DNA from: Talinum fruticosum
Lineage: Eukaryota; Streptophyta; Magnoliopsida; Caryophyllales; Talinaceae
NCBI GenBank assembly: GCA_021018815.1
Contig: JAITYX010000090.1
Span: forward strand, 1,949,501-2,013,500
DNA length: 64,000 bases
Direction of reading: 5' to 3'
Under the pieces are notes generated by a model, which worked only from the letters and a program-made list of their open reading frames with translations, did not search any database and was not told the DNA's origin. Below are positions 13,256 to 25,551 of this stretch, in pieces. Both the position numbers and the translations under genes were made by a program. Position 1 is the first letter of the stretch. Every line of letters begins with the position of its first letter.

Positions 13256-13642
13256 ACAGGAAAAAGAAAGGTATATGAAAAATAATATTTAAGACAAGAG
13301 ACTCAATAATAATTTTAAAACTTAAAAAGATAAAAATAACATTTACCTATACATTCAAAGGGACACATGAAAATATTTTGTTAGTGCATAATTTTTTTAC
13401 TAAAGACAATTTTGTTACTAATATACGTGACATAATTAGATCAAAATTATCATTATGAAAACAAAGGGTGCCTGATTTTAAGAAAATAATGGATCCGTCA
13501 TCTTAATGAAATAATATAGAACGTGATTCACTTGCTTAATGAATGGTTTTATATTGCATTATAAGTAAACCCTCAGAGGCAAATTTATCTCTATCAAAAT
13601 TTCACGTATTGAGCTTTCAAGATATACCTCAACCAAATTAAA

Positions 13643-14789
13643 ATAGGTGAGCCAGTTCCTACTCTATCAAAGGAGGAAGAGTTGTTGAAAAAGCTGGTTC
13701 AAGGGATTTCCCGAAGGGGAGATGAAATCCCTGAGAGATTCATTCAAAAAGATAGTATCCCTGAAGCCATTGATGCTCCTTATGAGTTGTGGAATGACAC
13801 TTTGCTTATGGATTTCTCTCTCCTTGCCTCCTCCGATCATGATGAACTAGCGAAGTTCCGATCAGCTCTTACTGACTGGGGTTGCTTTTACGTAAGTACT
13901 CGTATTAATCCATGCATAATTATAAGCTTCTTAGAGTTTCTCATGACTTAATCATATATCAGGCCTTTAATTAATGAAAAATAAAATCACCAATGTGAAT
14001 TGTTTACCCATCATCAGGTGAAAAATCATGGAATTGAGTGGGCATTCCTAGAAGAGTTCATTCAAGTTTCAAAGCAATTCTTCGAGCTTCCTGTAGAGGA
14101 GAGGCTCAAGTTAGCAGGTACCGGCTTCAAAGGCTATGGTACTGAGTCCGGTTATGGAGTCGGTCAAAGTAGTTGGAATGATAGATTGTATCTTAACCTT
14201 CTTCCTGAGGAATCCCGCAAGCACCAACCTTGGCCCCAAAAGCCTGAGAAACTTAGGTAATTTTCTACCGCGAAATGGTAATAAAGATCTTGATGAACAA
14301 GACGCACCCACACACACACACAAGAGAAACAAAAAAGTTGGATTAGTGACTTATTGGCACCCCTTACAGGGACAATTTAGCTAACGTATACTAGCTAATA
14401 CAGGAAGTGGGGGAAGAAAATGTAGTTATATTTGTATAGCTATCCCTCATGGCATCTTTTGCAGTGAAATGGCGGACGAGTATTCAAAGAAAAAGAGAAT
14501 GTTGTGTGAGGGCATCTACAAGGCTATGGCGAGGTGTCTCAACTTGAAAGAGGACAGCTTCTTGAATCAAACGATTCAAGATTCAGTCTTCGGAAAGTTA
14601 ACCATATACCCTCGTTGTTCATGACCTGAACGTGTTCTTGGAGTTCAGCCTCATTCGGATGCATTAACCATTGCAGTTCTCCTTCCAGAGCCAGGGGTGG
14701 AAGGCCTACAAGTCTCGAAGGATAATCAATGGTTCAAGCTCCCGGATATACCTGGCGCTCTCTTTGTCAACCTTGGCGACTTTGGAGTG
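13643..14789 (+). pseudogene. 2-oxoglutarate-dependent dioxygenase, copy A (broken)
   Basis: Nearly identical to copy B at 19485-20969, introns included. Exon 1 is 13643-13891, exon 2 14018-14256 and exon 3 14465-14789, with donors and acceptors at matching places. It is disabled in three ways. The start codon is ATA instead of ATG at 13643. A TGA replaces the TGC (Cys) codon at 14622-14624, shortly before the iron-binding H-x-D. The fourth exon, which carries the distal iron-binding His and the R-x-S pair, is absent because a truncated Copia element and then the upstream region of copy B follow exon 3. The upstream region has the same TATAAGTA box (13560-13567) as copy B. A product would lack the catalytic core, so I call it a pseudogene with high confidence. 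Confidence 0.9.
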
Positions 14790-14822
14790 GTAATTCAAAG
14801 CATATTATAGTGCAAGACTAAT

Positions 14823-15979
14823 TGTTAGGATCGGAGCTCACAAACAATGAAATTTGGACAAAAGAAAATAAACAAGAATTGGGACACAAGATTTTTAACG
14901 TAAAAAACTCAAAATCGGGAAAAAACCACGAACGATGCACTAAGGTACATTCTTCCTCCATTTTAGGCCTTGTCTTAGGTGATCTTTTAGACTTGTGAAT
15001 TTTCTTATTAGCTGAAAGAGAGATGACCTCTTGATGCACTGAAGAAAGCTCTTGATAGTGCTCCTCCAGGAAGAGACTTCGTTGGAGCTTTAAGAGCTGC
15101 TTATCAACGAACAGGATTGTCCGGTTTAATTGCGAAGCATGTCCATTGACTAAGTTAATTCTCCCTGGATGGTCAAGAGGGTGAACAAGAAAGGCTAGAA
15201 GATTTTCACTGTCAGGAGACAAGCAATATCGAGTGGCATCGGGGAATGCCTTCTAAACATCCCCTTTGGAAGTCCATTCAAGTACACCTCCACATAGTAA
15301 TTAATGTTGGAATTTAAGGATGATTACCAATGGCTAGAGGAAAGGAGGAGAATGTTGTGTCGTGGTATAACCACTGACCTGAAAGCAAAACGGCCCGACT
15401 ACGGTGCAATCGTGACAGCCGGTTGCTCCCCAAGGTTTCCACAGCAGCTTGACTTCCGTGCACTCGAAAGCAAAGTGAATGAAGTATGCAGAAAACTATG
15501 CCCGAGAGAAGAGGAAGCGAGAAGAAAAGAGAGGAAGAGGATTCGGTGTGTAGAAATGAGGAGAGGAGCTCGGTATTTATAGTGGAAAAACATGACTGTT
15601 GGAGCAAAAGCTGTGGAGAGATTGAAGGAGGAAGTGGAGGATTTTCTCCACTTATGTCTCCACTAATGAGGATATTATGCCACGAAAATCTCCGGGTAAC
15701 AGATCACGCATGGAACTGGTCAACGAAAGTCAAACGAAATTTCTCCAAAAAGAATATATACATTAGGCCCACAGCCCACAGCCCGCGGCCCGGACCGGAC
15801 CGGGTGGGTGGGCGGCGCGCGCGTGTCCGTTGTTGGTCCATACGCTCCACATCCCCAAGCCATAGTACTAATATTCAAATAGTAGCCATGAGAGGGAGAT
15901 ATATAAACCCAAGAGATTCCAAACAAAACTTCAATGTGGGACTTTAGAAGAACAAGAAGAACCATGCCAATTTCCAACA
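14823..15979 (-). mobile_element. 3' LTR of the truncated Copia element
   Basis: It runs from TGTTAGGATCGG to TTCCAACA, with TG...CA ends. On the minus strand it is preceded by a purine-rich run, TTTGTGGGGAT, the expected polypurine tract. The interior is GC-rich around 15770-15850. The first 150 bp or so resemble the shorter LTR at 62972-63473 in dioxygenase copy C (shared ...GGGACACAAGATTTT... and ...ACCACGAAC... blocks), so the two belong to related Copia families. Confidence 0.7.
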
Positions 15980-16488
15980 ATCCCCACAAATGGCATGTAA
16001 CAGAAAGAAAAGAATTTTCTAGGCATAGGAAGGGTAAATACTTAAATGTCAATGTCTTTCGATTGAATTGACACATAGTGAAATAAGGCAACATCCAGTT
16101 GTAATCAAGTGAACTAGTCTTGAACTTGATACACCTCGGACGAGGCCCCCACAACACATATCAACCTTCAAATTTGTGCATACTCCGCGATAGAAAAATT
16201 GTGCGCTTTTTAAAGGCCATGCACATACTTCGGGTCTCATAAGTGCTCTAGAGAGACATACCAAGTTTCTCATAGAAGGTGGCCAAACCTTCACACTTAC
16301 GTAGGTAGTTCCATCAAGTCTATAGACCACCATATGATGGATATGGAACTATTAAGAGCATAATGTTGCTCAACCTCACGGATAATTTGCGGTGAATCCA
16401 TCAAGTGCTTCTCAATAGCACCACCTTAGTAGGCTATGGATTCATTAAGAGCATAAATAGGTCATCCTTTATAAACACTACGAGTATG

Positions 16489-19258
16489 TCATAGGGATAG
16501 GAATGTAGTGTATTTATGAAGTCCCGGTATAGTTTCGTTTGACCCTCGAAGGGTATCCACTATACTTGCTTCAATCCATGGGTTTGAGTCCCATCCCCTC
16601 GACGTTTCGAGTACCACTCGTCTCGTTAGTCCTTTAGTAAGTGGGTCCGAAATGTTTCTTTCGGATCTCACAAAATCAAGGAAATAACACCATGTTTCAG
16701 CAATTGTTTTACTCGCACCATGTCTAATACGGATATGTCTCTTCTTTCCGTTATAGACACTCGTTATGCTGCAACATCGATTGCTGATTGCGAGTCACAA
16801 TGCGAGAAACCGGTGTATCTTTCCTTTCCCATACTGGCATGTCCGCCAATAGGTTCTTTAACCATTCCGCTTCTTGACCCGCCAACTCAAGAGCAATAAA
16901 TTCAGATTCCATGGTGGAGCGAGCTATACAAGTCTGTTTTGCGGACTTCCACGAAATAGCTCCTCCACATAAAATAAACACATAACCACTAGTGGAGCTT
17001 ACTTCATCGTTATCGGATACCTAATTTGCATCACAAAATCCTTCTAACACAGCAGGAAATTTGTTAAAGTGCAAACACCAGTCAATGGTACCTTTTAAGT
17101 ATTTTAGTAAGCGGAAAAGTGCATCCCAGTGTTCTTGACTAGGGTTATGAGTATATCGACTTAGTCTACTAACTGCATAAGCAATGTCGGGACAAGTGTA
17201 GTTCATGAGATACATGACACTTCCTATAATTTTAGCATACTCAGATTGAGAAACACTAGGTCCTCTGTTCTTTTTAAGGTGTATGCTAGGGTCATAGGGA
17301 GTTCTAACAGTACTACCTCAAAGCGAGTTGAACCTCCTTAAAATTTTTTCAATGTAATGAGACTGACAGAGAGAAAACCCATTATTGGTTTTGTGACTTT
17401 GACCCCTAGGATCACGTCGGCTTCTCCTAAGTCCTTCATTTCGAAATGTGAGGATAACATTTTCTTAGTCTCATTAACAACATGCAAGCTAGTATCAAAA
17501 ATTAGCATGTCATCCACATATAAGCATATGATCACACAATCCGAGTCAAAGGATTTTGAATAGACACAAGAATCAGATGCATTTACTATAAATCCATTTT
17601 GCTTTAAAGTGCTATCAAACTTTTCATACCATTGTTTGGGAGCTTGCTTAAGACCATAAAGGGATTTTCTCGGTTTACACACTTTATGCTCCTGACCAGG
17701 AATTTCACAGCCCTCGAGGTTGAGACATGTAAATCTCTTCTTCTAAATCACCATTTAGAAAAGCAGTCTTTACATCCATTTGATGTACAACTAGATTGTT
17801 GATAGCTGCTAAGGCAATTAAGGTTCTAATGGTGGCAATTTTGGTCACTGAGGAATAGGTATCAAAGAAATCAACTCCCTTCTTTTGATTAAACCCTCTA
17901 ATTACCAATCTTGCTTTATACTTGTCTATAGAACCATCAGGCCTTAATTTTTTTTGAAGATCCACTTACTACCGATAGGCTTACAACCTTTGGGCAAGTC
18001 TACTAACTCCCAAGTTTTATTAGACTCTATAGAATCTAATTCACTTTTAATGGCTTCTTTCCAAAACTGACATCTATAGACCTCATAGCCTCTTGATAAG
18101 TTTTAGGATCTTCCTCAATAAGATAGATTGACACTAGTTCATCGGTTATGGCATCAACATCCAAGTTCTCAACTAGAAAGGAAGTAATAAAATCAGGACC
18201 ATAGTTGAGTTCAACTCTACGTCTTTTACTCCTTCTAGGCTCATCAATTTGGTTATTAGATACTTGAACTAGAAACAGGCAATCTAACATTTTCATGCAA
18301 AGAATTGGTCACATTTTTCTTTAAAGGAAACACATGCTCAAAGAATACAGCATCTCTAGATTCAGAAATGGTAAGATCAGGTAATGACATGAATCTATAT
18401 GCAGCACTATTTTGAGCATAACCAATAAACACGAGAATCAAAGGTCTTAGAACCAATATTGGGTCTTTTGAAGTCAGGTAAAGGAACCTTAGCCAAGCAT
18501 CCCCATACTTTAAGAGTACTCAAATTTGGAGCATACCCTTTCCACAGTTCATATGGGGTTTGGTCTAACTTTTATGAGGAACTCTGTTTAGAACATAGCA
18601 AGCGGTTAAAACAGACTTCCCCACATATTATCCGAAAGGCCTGAACTTAATAGCATAGCATTCATCATTTCCTTAAGTGTTCTGTTCTTCCTTTCAGCTA
18701 TCCCATTCTGTTGGGGAGTATAGGGGCACTATCCTCATGGATTATTCCATTTGTTGCACAAAAAGTAGCAACGGCATTGGTTCCATATTCACCACCTCTA
18801 TCAGATCTAAGCCTCTTGATCTTTCTATCTAGTTGGTTTTCTACTTACGCTTTATATCTCAAGAACATTTCTTCAGCCTCATCTTTAGATTTAAGGAGGT
18901 ATACTCTAGTGAATCTAGAGTAGTCATCTACAAAGGTAATATAGTATCTTTTCCCACCTTTGCTAACCGTGTTCTTGAAGTCTGCTAAGTCTGAATGAAT
19001 TAACTCTAGTAGTTCAGTTTGTCTACTAGTTACGAGGCTTAAACGGTTTCTTAGCATATTTTGCTTCTACACAAACTGGACATTTCGATATGCTTTCAAT
19101 ATTAACAGATGGAATTAAATGCATATTACGAAGTCTTTTTAATGAAGCAAAATTAACATGTCCAAGTCTACCATGCCATAAATCAACAGACTCAACAATA
19201 TAAGCAGAATTAGAAGCATTTCCATTAATTTCAGAGGCAACATTTAGAATCACTATGT
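16489..19258 (-). mobile_element. Copia pol remnant, truncated at its 5' end
   Basis: On the minus strand, in coding order, are: the gag-pre-integrase region (about 19253-19060, motif DLWHGRLGHVNFASLKRL), an integrase start (LIHSDLADF, 19020), linker sequence, reverse transcriptase (NGDLEEEIYMSQP near 17720; LYVDDMLIF near 17530) and RNase H ([20 protein letters not shown] near 16930). Frames are interrupted many times. Everything 5' of the gag-pre-integrase region, including gag, protease and the 5' LTR, is missing. The element stops near 19258-19312, where DNA matching the upstream region of dioxygenase copy A begins. It cannot move by itself. Confidence 0.85.
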
Positions 19259-19401
19259 TGAGATTTCATTTTCCAACCTAAAACCTGTAGTCTTCATGCA
19301 TGAGCATTGATGCCTGATTTTAATAAAATAATGGATCTGTCATCATAATTAAATAATATAGAACGCGATTGACTTGCTCAATGAATAGTTTTGTATCGCA
19401 T

Positions 19402-19409
19402 TATAAGTA
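19402..19409 (+). promoter_or_regulatory. Probable TATA box of dioxygenase copy B
   Basis: TATAAGTA, about 75 bases before the ATG at 19485 and conserved in copy A. Position and sequence fit a plant core promoter, and no other TATA candidate lies nearer. The transcription start is not shown by the sequence. Confidence 0.45.
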
Positions 19410-19484
19410 GACCCTCAGAAGCAAATTTATCTCCATCACAATTTCACGTATTGAGCTTACAAGATACACCTCAACCAAATTAAA

Positions 19485-20969
19485 ATGGGTGAGCCAGTTC
19501 GTACTCTATCAATGGAGGAGGAAGAGTTGTTGAAAAAGCTGGTTCAAGAGATTTCCCGAAGGGGAGATGAAATCCCTGAGAGCTTCATCGAAAAAGATGG
19601 TATCCCTGAAGCCATTGATGCTCCTGATGGGTTGTGGAATGACACTTTGCTCATCGATTTCTCTCTCCTTGCCTCCTCCGATCGCGATGAACTAGCCAAG
19701 TTCCGATCAGCTCTTACTGACTGGGGTTGCTTTTACGTAAGTACTCGTACTAATCCGTGCATAACTATTAAGCTTCTTACAGTTTCTCATGACTTAATCA
19801 TATATTAGGCCTTTAATTAATGAAAAATAAAATCACCAATGTGAATTGTTTACCCATCATCAGGTGAAAAATCATGGAATTGAGTTGGCATTCCTAGAAG
19901 AGTTCATTCAAGTTTCAAAGCAATTCTTCGAGCTTCCTGTAGAGGAGAGGCTCAAGTTAGCAGGTACCGGCTTCAAAGGCTATGGTACGGAGTCCGGTTA
20001 TGGAGTCGGTCAAAGTAGTTGGAGTGATAGATTGTATCTTAACCTTCTTCCTGAGGAATCCCGCAAGCACCAACCTTGGCCCCAAAAGCCTGAGAAACTT
20101 AGGTAATCTTCTACCGCGAAATGGTAATAAAGATCTTGATGAACAAGACACACCCACACACACACACACAAGAGAAAAATTAGTGACTTATTGGGCACCC
20201 CTTACAGGGACAATTTAGCTAATGTATACTAGCTAATACAGGAAGCGGGGTTATATTTGTATAGCTATCCCTCATGGCATCTTTTGCAGTGAAATGGCGG
20301 ACGAGTATTCAAAGAAAATGAGAATGTTGTTTGAGGGCGTCTACAAGGCTATGGCGAGGTGTCTCAACTTGAAAGAGGACAGCTTCTTGAATCAAACGAA
20401 ACAAGATTCAGTCTTCGGAAAGTTAAGCATATACCCTCGCTGCTCATGCCCTGAACGTGTTCTTGGAGTCCGGCCTCATTCGGATGGATCAATCATCACA
20501 GTTCTCCTTCCAGAGCCAGGGGTGGAAGGCCTACAAGTCGAGAAGGATAACCAATGGTTCAAGCTACCGGATATATCCGGCGCTCTCTTTGTCAACCTCG
20601 GCGACTTTGGAGTGGTAAGTCGAAGCATATTAGTCCAAGACTAATATCATACCCCAACAACCCCATTATCCCGTACTAATTTTTTTAAAAAATTTATTTA
20701 CTCATTTTATTTTTTTTTGTATAAATTTATCCAATATACAGGTAGCGAGTAACGGGATATTTAAGAGTATAATACACAGAGTAGTCACAAATTCTAAGAA
20801 AGACAGAATATCATGGGGCGCCTTCAGCCCACCAGCATATGATATTGAAGTTGGACCAGTTGATGAATTGATTACCGCTGATCAACCCCAACAATACAAG
20901 AAGTTTATAATGGCTGACTTGATGAAGAACTCGGCTGGTCGTAGCATGCTTGAAGTACTCAAACTTTAA
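19485..20969 (+). CDS. 2-oxoglutarate/Fe(II)-dependent dioxygenase (SRG1 / codeine O-demethylase-like), intact
   Basis: Four exons: 19485-19736, 19864-20102, 20290-20614 and 20742-20969, joined by canonical GT/AG introns of 127, 187 and 127 bp, give 347 residues, a normal length for the plant DOXC class. The N-terminal DIOX_N part (about residues 55-150) contains DWGCFYVKNHGIE. The catalytic part (about 205-305) has the iron ligands H227-x-D229 (RPHSDGS) and H284 (IIHRVVTN), and the 2-oxoglutarate-binding R294-x-S296 (RIS). Such soluble enzymes use iron, 2-oxoglutarate and oxygen to hydroxylate or demethylate small molecules, often specialised metabolites. The substrate cannot be told from sequence. 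The start is supported by the ATG context and by length. It is the only unbroken member of four copies here (A, B, C, D). Confidence 0.93.
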
Positions 20970-21474
20970 ACTCTATTTCTGCTACTTCAATAAGACTAGT
21001 AACCATGTATTGCTCTTTTTCAAATATTTTAAATGTAATTTTTCAATTTTTCATGACATTATTCAATCTCATAAAATTAAGTCCCTCTAAAATTGTCAAA
21101 TTCTCAAATTTAAAAATTAAAAAAATAGATTAATATATCTGGAAATGACGATGCAGCTCCTATGTACTGATTGAATCAACTGCACAAAAATGCAGTCCCT
21201 TCACCACATTGTGTCGGATTAACAGCTTTTTAATCTAAGGGTTCTAATAAAGTTTATTATTCATGAAAACGGTAAAACAAAAAATACTTCATGAAATTTT
21301 CTAACCTATCACGTAGTCAAGCTTTCTTCTAATATTCCCCACCATAGATCATAATATCTAGGTGATAGTTACCCCTCTACATTACCAGGTGCGGAATTAA
21401 AAAAAAAAATTAGGGGTCGAATGGTGAGGTTGAGAATATTATATATATAAGTTATAAAATAAATCATTATTATA
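20970..21474. other. 3' flank of dioxygenase copy B
   Basis: AT-rich sequence following the stop codon. It presumably includes the 3' untranslated region of copy B, but no clear polyadenylation signal stands out. No further gene is visible before the MITE. Confidence 0.5.
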
Positions 21475-21476
21475 TA

Positions 21477-22127
21477 CTCCCTTCATTTCAAATTAGCTAT
21501 CATTTTAAAATGATAAGAAAGAAGTGACTAAAAAAATTTAATTATATAATAAAATGTCCAATATATTCTTTTTATTTCTAAAAAAATTATAACTCTTTTT
21601 TCTCTCTCTTTCCTATCACTCTCTCTTTCTAAAAAGACTTCTCATTCTCACATTTCCTTTTCCTAATATCGTTTCTCTCTTTCTTTGTTTCATAATTTTC
21701 TGGTACCACTCTTTCTCTCTCCTCGTTAATTTTCTCTATCTCATCACCATATCCTCTCTCTCTAGCTCTTTCTTTATAAACTCAAATTTTTTATCTTCTT
21801 CAAGATTAATCCATTTTCTTTCTATCAAAAAGATTAATCCAAATTACTTTCTCAATACTTCTGAAATTACTCCAAATTTCCGCCAAATGAAAGATCAAAA
21901 ATATTCTTGAAGCGTTAGGATGTTATTGTGTTCCCAATTTGATATTATAATTAAAAAATATGTTAGGATATTATATATTGGAAACGATAAAGTTTTTAAA
22001 AATAAAAAATAATTAATAAAGGTAAAATTAAAAAATAGTTATTAATATATTATTATTATTGTAAAGTGACAACTATTATAAAACGAAAAATTTAGTTAAA
22101 GTGACAAGTATTGTGAATCGGAGGGAC
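21477..22127. mobile_element. Stowaway-like (Tc1/mariner) MITE
   Basis: The ends are imperfect inverted repeats: left CTCCCTTCATTTCAAATTAG, right end (reversed) GTCCCTCCGATTCACAATAC. Each is bordered by TA (21475-21476 and 22128-22129). The CTCCCTCCG type of end with a TA target duplication is typical of Stowaway elements. There is no coding capacity. The inside is AT-rich with CT-rich runs at 21600-21780. Confidence 0.65.
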
Positions 22128-22309
22128 TACTATCAAACATTATCTACAATCCATTTGTAAAGAATAATATGAAGGAAATTTGTATCATAAATAGATAAAA
22201 AATCATGTCTTACCATTAATATATAAACTTCCCGTACATAATTATCACTTATAAAATAAAGTTTAAAAAGAGTTGTGGATCTACTGCCAAGATAAAATGA
22301 TTTCTATCT

Positions 22310-23642
22310 CGTTAGGAGAATTAAGTCTTAAATTTATAATTATAAGTGTACGGTGTAGTTGTAGCTAGTCGGCAAATAAGGGTCGTGTCCACAGAGAATT
22401 GTATTTTAAATATCAAAGTTATGTTAAACTTTCTTTTAGGTGAATCGGGAGAGATGAGATATATGGCAATTAAACTAGTCCTAGAAAGCAAGAAAAGGAG
22501 TACTCGAGGTTGTGATTCTAGCACTTAATAACTAAATAATCAAGTTAAGTTGAAACCTACCTAAGATTATACAAATATTTAGGAGTGGTCAATTACACCA
22601 TCAAAACTTACTCAAGCCACACGTTCGAGGATCATGAACTAGTCTACTTATTCTAACCGCCTACTTTCGTGGGGTTAGCCCGACCGGACAACAAAAATAG
22701 CAACTTCGGACCTAGTTAGAATTTAAGTTATTTTTATGCCAAAATCTCAACTATTCTTTATATCCACACTAGGAAATTGATTCTACCTTTAGTGACGGAC
22801 CAACCGCCTAAAAATTAAGATGAAAAGACCCTTCCGGACTTTTCATCGAATATGTGACAGTAAAAGAAACAATCCCAAAATTCTAGCATAAACTAGGCAA
22901 ATTAATGCTCATATAAGATCAATTAGCCATTAAGAGGTTAATCATAACCAAAGTGGCACAAACTAACAATTAATTAACATGAAATACGATTAATGTGACA
23001 ACTAAAATAATAAAGATCGACCCAAACAATAAAATAAATTAATAAATTAAACTTAAACATGAAATTAAATAATTAATATAACTACTACTAAAATTTAAAA
23101 AATAATAAAAATTAAACATTTAAACTAAACTAATCAAACATAAAAAAAAAAAGATAAAAGAAAAGAAGTTAGCAGAAGCGAATTGAATTGAAACTAAAAC
23201 TGTCAATAACTAAATTAATAATTAAAATTAAAATAATTATTGAATCTAAAATATTTGAGTCTACAATTTATATAAAGAAAATTAATAATCTAAATTAAAA
23301 TTAACCTAATTAAATACTGCTTAATGCTTCCGGCCCGCCTCCATCCGCTACTGCCTCCCTATTTATCCCCAATGTATCCTCCTCGCCACCTTTCTTCCAC
23401 AACCCTCGTTCCATGAGATATCATCGGGGCACATCAAAATCCACTTTTCTTATTGAAATAGAATACTTGCGGGTCCCACAAAATTGGAGAGAGAAAATTG
23501 GAGTATTGAAATAGAATACTTGCGGGTCCCACAAAATTGGAGAGAGAGAGAAAGTGAAATTCAGTGAAGAATTGCACCATCCGATTCTTCAATTTTACTA
23601 TGTTTCAAACTTGATTTTCGAGCCTCATTTATTTTTTAAATA
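22310..23642 (-). mobile_element. Gypsy-type LTR, copy d
   Basis: It begins (C)GTTAGGAGAATTAAGTC and carries the signature GGTCGTGTCCACAGAG near 22380, the ACTTTCGTGGGG block near 22665, and the long run of AACTAAxxTAATAAAGATCGACCC-type sequence shared with copies a and c. Near 23460-23550 a stretch containing CTTGCGGGTCCCACAAAATT is repeated twice in tandem. No internal domain follows. The high boundary is approximate. Confidence 0.55.
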
Positions 23643-24744
23643 CTAATTTTTGTCTGCACTATAGTAAGGGATTTTTTTTTTTGATGTAATAAGCACAGAA
23701 TATATTAATATATAAAAATATTTTAAAAAAATTTTATCATTTAATATGCAAAATTTCGATGATAATTATTTATATCAAAAAATAAATTTTAAATGGCATA
23801 AAAATATTTTGTAATAATACTTTTAAAAAAATAATTTAAAAAAAATTATGTAAATCCTAATTATGAATAAAGTAATAAAATATCGTCTCAAAATTATTGC
23901 TATTTATTCTATAACTCGTAATAGAATGCATAATATTTATTTTATAAAAATAATGGCCAATAATGTAAAAATAATACTTAGGATAAAAAAAGTGTTATGA
24001 TATGAGACAAAAATCTAATCGGCTAACTATATATACTATAACGTATTAAAATGCTTGTATATATAAACCAAAAATTTAATCATCACAGAGTATTTATATT
24101 ATAACCTATTAAAATCAAGATTGTTAAAATTGATATCTTAGTTAAAATCGATTTGGGGGATGATTCAAATCAGAATAATAGAATTGGATCGATGATCATA
24201 AGATTCTAATATTTTTTGTAATAATGAAATTATTTTTTATAAAAATAAAAATATTTGTAACATTCATAAATATTTATAAAAATCCAATGCAACTATACTC
24301 GTCGAAGATTTTGATACAAAATATAATTATCTCGTAACTACTTTATGAATTTTATTTAGAATCATGGAATTAAATTCTTATGAATCGAGGATTGTAGAAT
24401 CGTAGAATAATTTTACAATTCTACCATATATTTTTGAATTAAATTAGGATCATAAGATTCTAATGAATTGTAGAATTGTAGGATTCTTGTATCCGAATAA
24501 GGAATTTAATAACTATCATGAAAATGCTTATACATATAATATATCATCTTTCCATACATTATATTTTAGATATTTTTTATTATTGCTAGCCATATAATAT
24601 TTTCAATGGTTATTTTTTTATAAACAAATAGTTATAATAATATTTAGTAAAAGTGTATTAAATAAATGCCTAAAAATTTTAGTAAATAAATGCTTAGTAA
24701 TATATATATATATATTTCAATGGTGATTATTGCTAGCCATATGT
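23643..24744. other. AT-rich stretch without a visible gene
   Basis: Very AT-rich DNA with broken frames on both strands. I see no gene, RNA or recognisable element before the tandem repeat begins. Confidence 0.6.
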
Positions 24745-25070
24745 ATATATAGCTGTCCACACAATCAGTGCTTGCTGCTCCTCGAGGAGGCTCCCAACAA
24801 GTTTCCTGTAAGTAGGTTGAAATAAGAGTCTTGCACTGTCTTTTCGCACTATATATATATAGCTGTCCACACAATCAGTGCTTGCTGCTCCTCGAGGAGG
24901 CTCCCAACAAGTTTCCTGTAAGTAGGTTGAAATAAGAGTCTTGCACTGTCTTTTCGCACTATATATATATAGCTGTCCACACAATCAGTGCTTGCTGCTC
25001 CTCGAGGCGGCTCCCAACAAGTTTCCTGTAAGTAGGTTGAAATAAGAGTCTTGCACTGTCTTTTCGCACT
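24745..25070. repeat. Three tandem copies of a 110-bp unit
   Basis: AGCTGTCCACACAATCAGTG recurs at 24751, 24861 and 24971, giving a period of exactly 110 bp. Each unit runs on through CTCCTCGAGG, AAGTTTCCTG and CACTGTCTTTTCGCACT with hardly any change (one visible difference, GAGGAGGC versus GAGGCGGC in the third copy). Each unit starts with a short TA repeat. Near-identity of the copies points to a recent expansion. The repeated minus-strand frame it creates looks incidental. Confidence 0.9.
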
Positions 25071-25143
25071 TAGGATATACACACAGAGAGAGATTATGAG
25101 ACATAAATGCCTGGAAGAACAATTCAGGTAATAGTCCCTGCTA

Positions 25144-25226
25144 GTGATAGCTGGGATGGATCGTAAACTGATTTTTGGTATGTGCTTCTTGTGCTTCATA
25201 ACGTCATCAAGTGCTTCTCGGGTCAC
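25144..25226 (-). pseudogene. Possible FBD-tail fragment
   Basis: The minus strand reads VTREALDDVMK...IPKIS, which lines up loosely with the end of the FBD exon 350 bp away (VTQEAHDEAMK...VPKAS). It could be a small duplicated piece of that exon. The match is short and the rest of the exon is missing, so this is a weak call. Confidence 0.3.
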
Positions 25227-25551
25227 ACATTCAATCCTGATCAGGTATTACGAGTTTCATTGCTCCGTAATGCCCAAGAAGGCAATTGACACATGGCATG
25301 GCAATGCCCATAAAGTACCATTTAGATTAGGCAATATGGGCCTTTGCTGATGAACAGTTATTCAATTGAACTCTGCTTACGTTATGGTATCAATCTTAAC
25401 AGACATCAATTACAATCTCACCTGATATAGAACAACACTCTCAACACAGACATCAAATTACAATCTCACCTAATGCCATTTACGAAAACAAGGTCACATG
25501 CATCTCACACTTATTTACATCTGCATTAACATGGACTTTGTGCTAGTTGGA

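Noticed and set aside
15304..15947. Several open frames of 90-150 codons
   Set aside because: They fall inside the Copia LTR 14823-15979 and have no recognisable domain.
24745..25070. CRISPR-like direct repeat array
   Set aside because: Units are 110 bp, contiguous and have no spacers; this is a plant tandem repeat.
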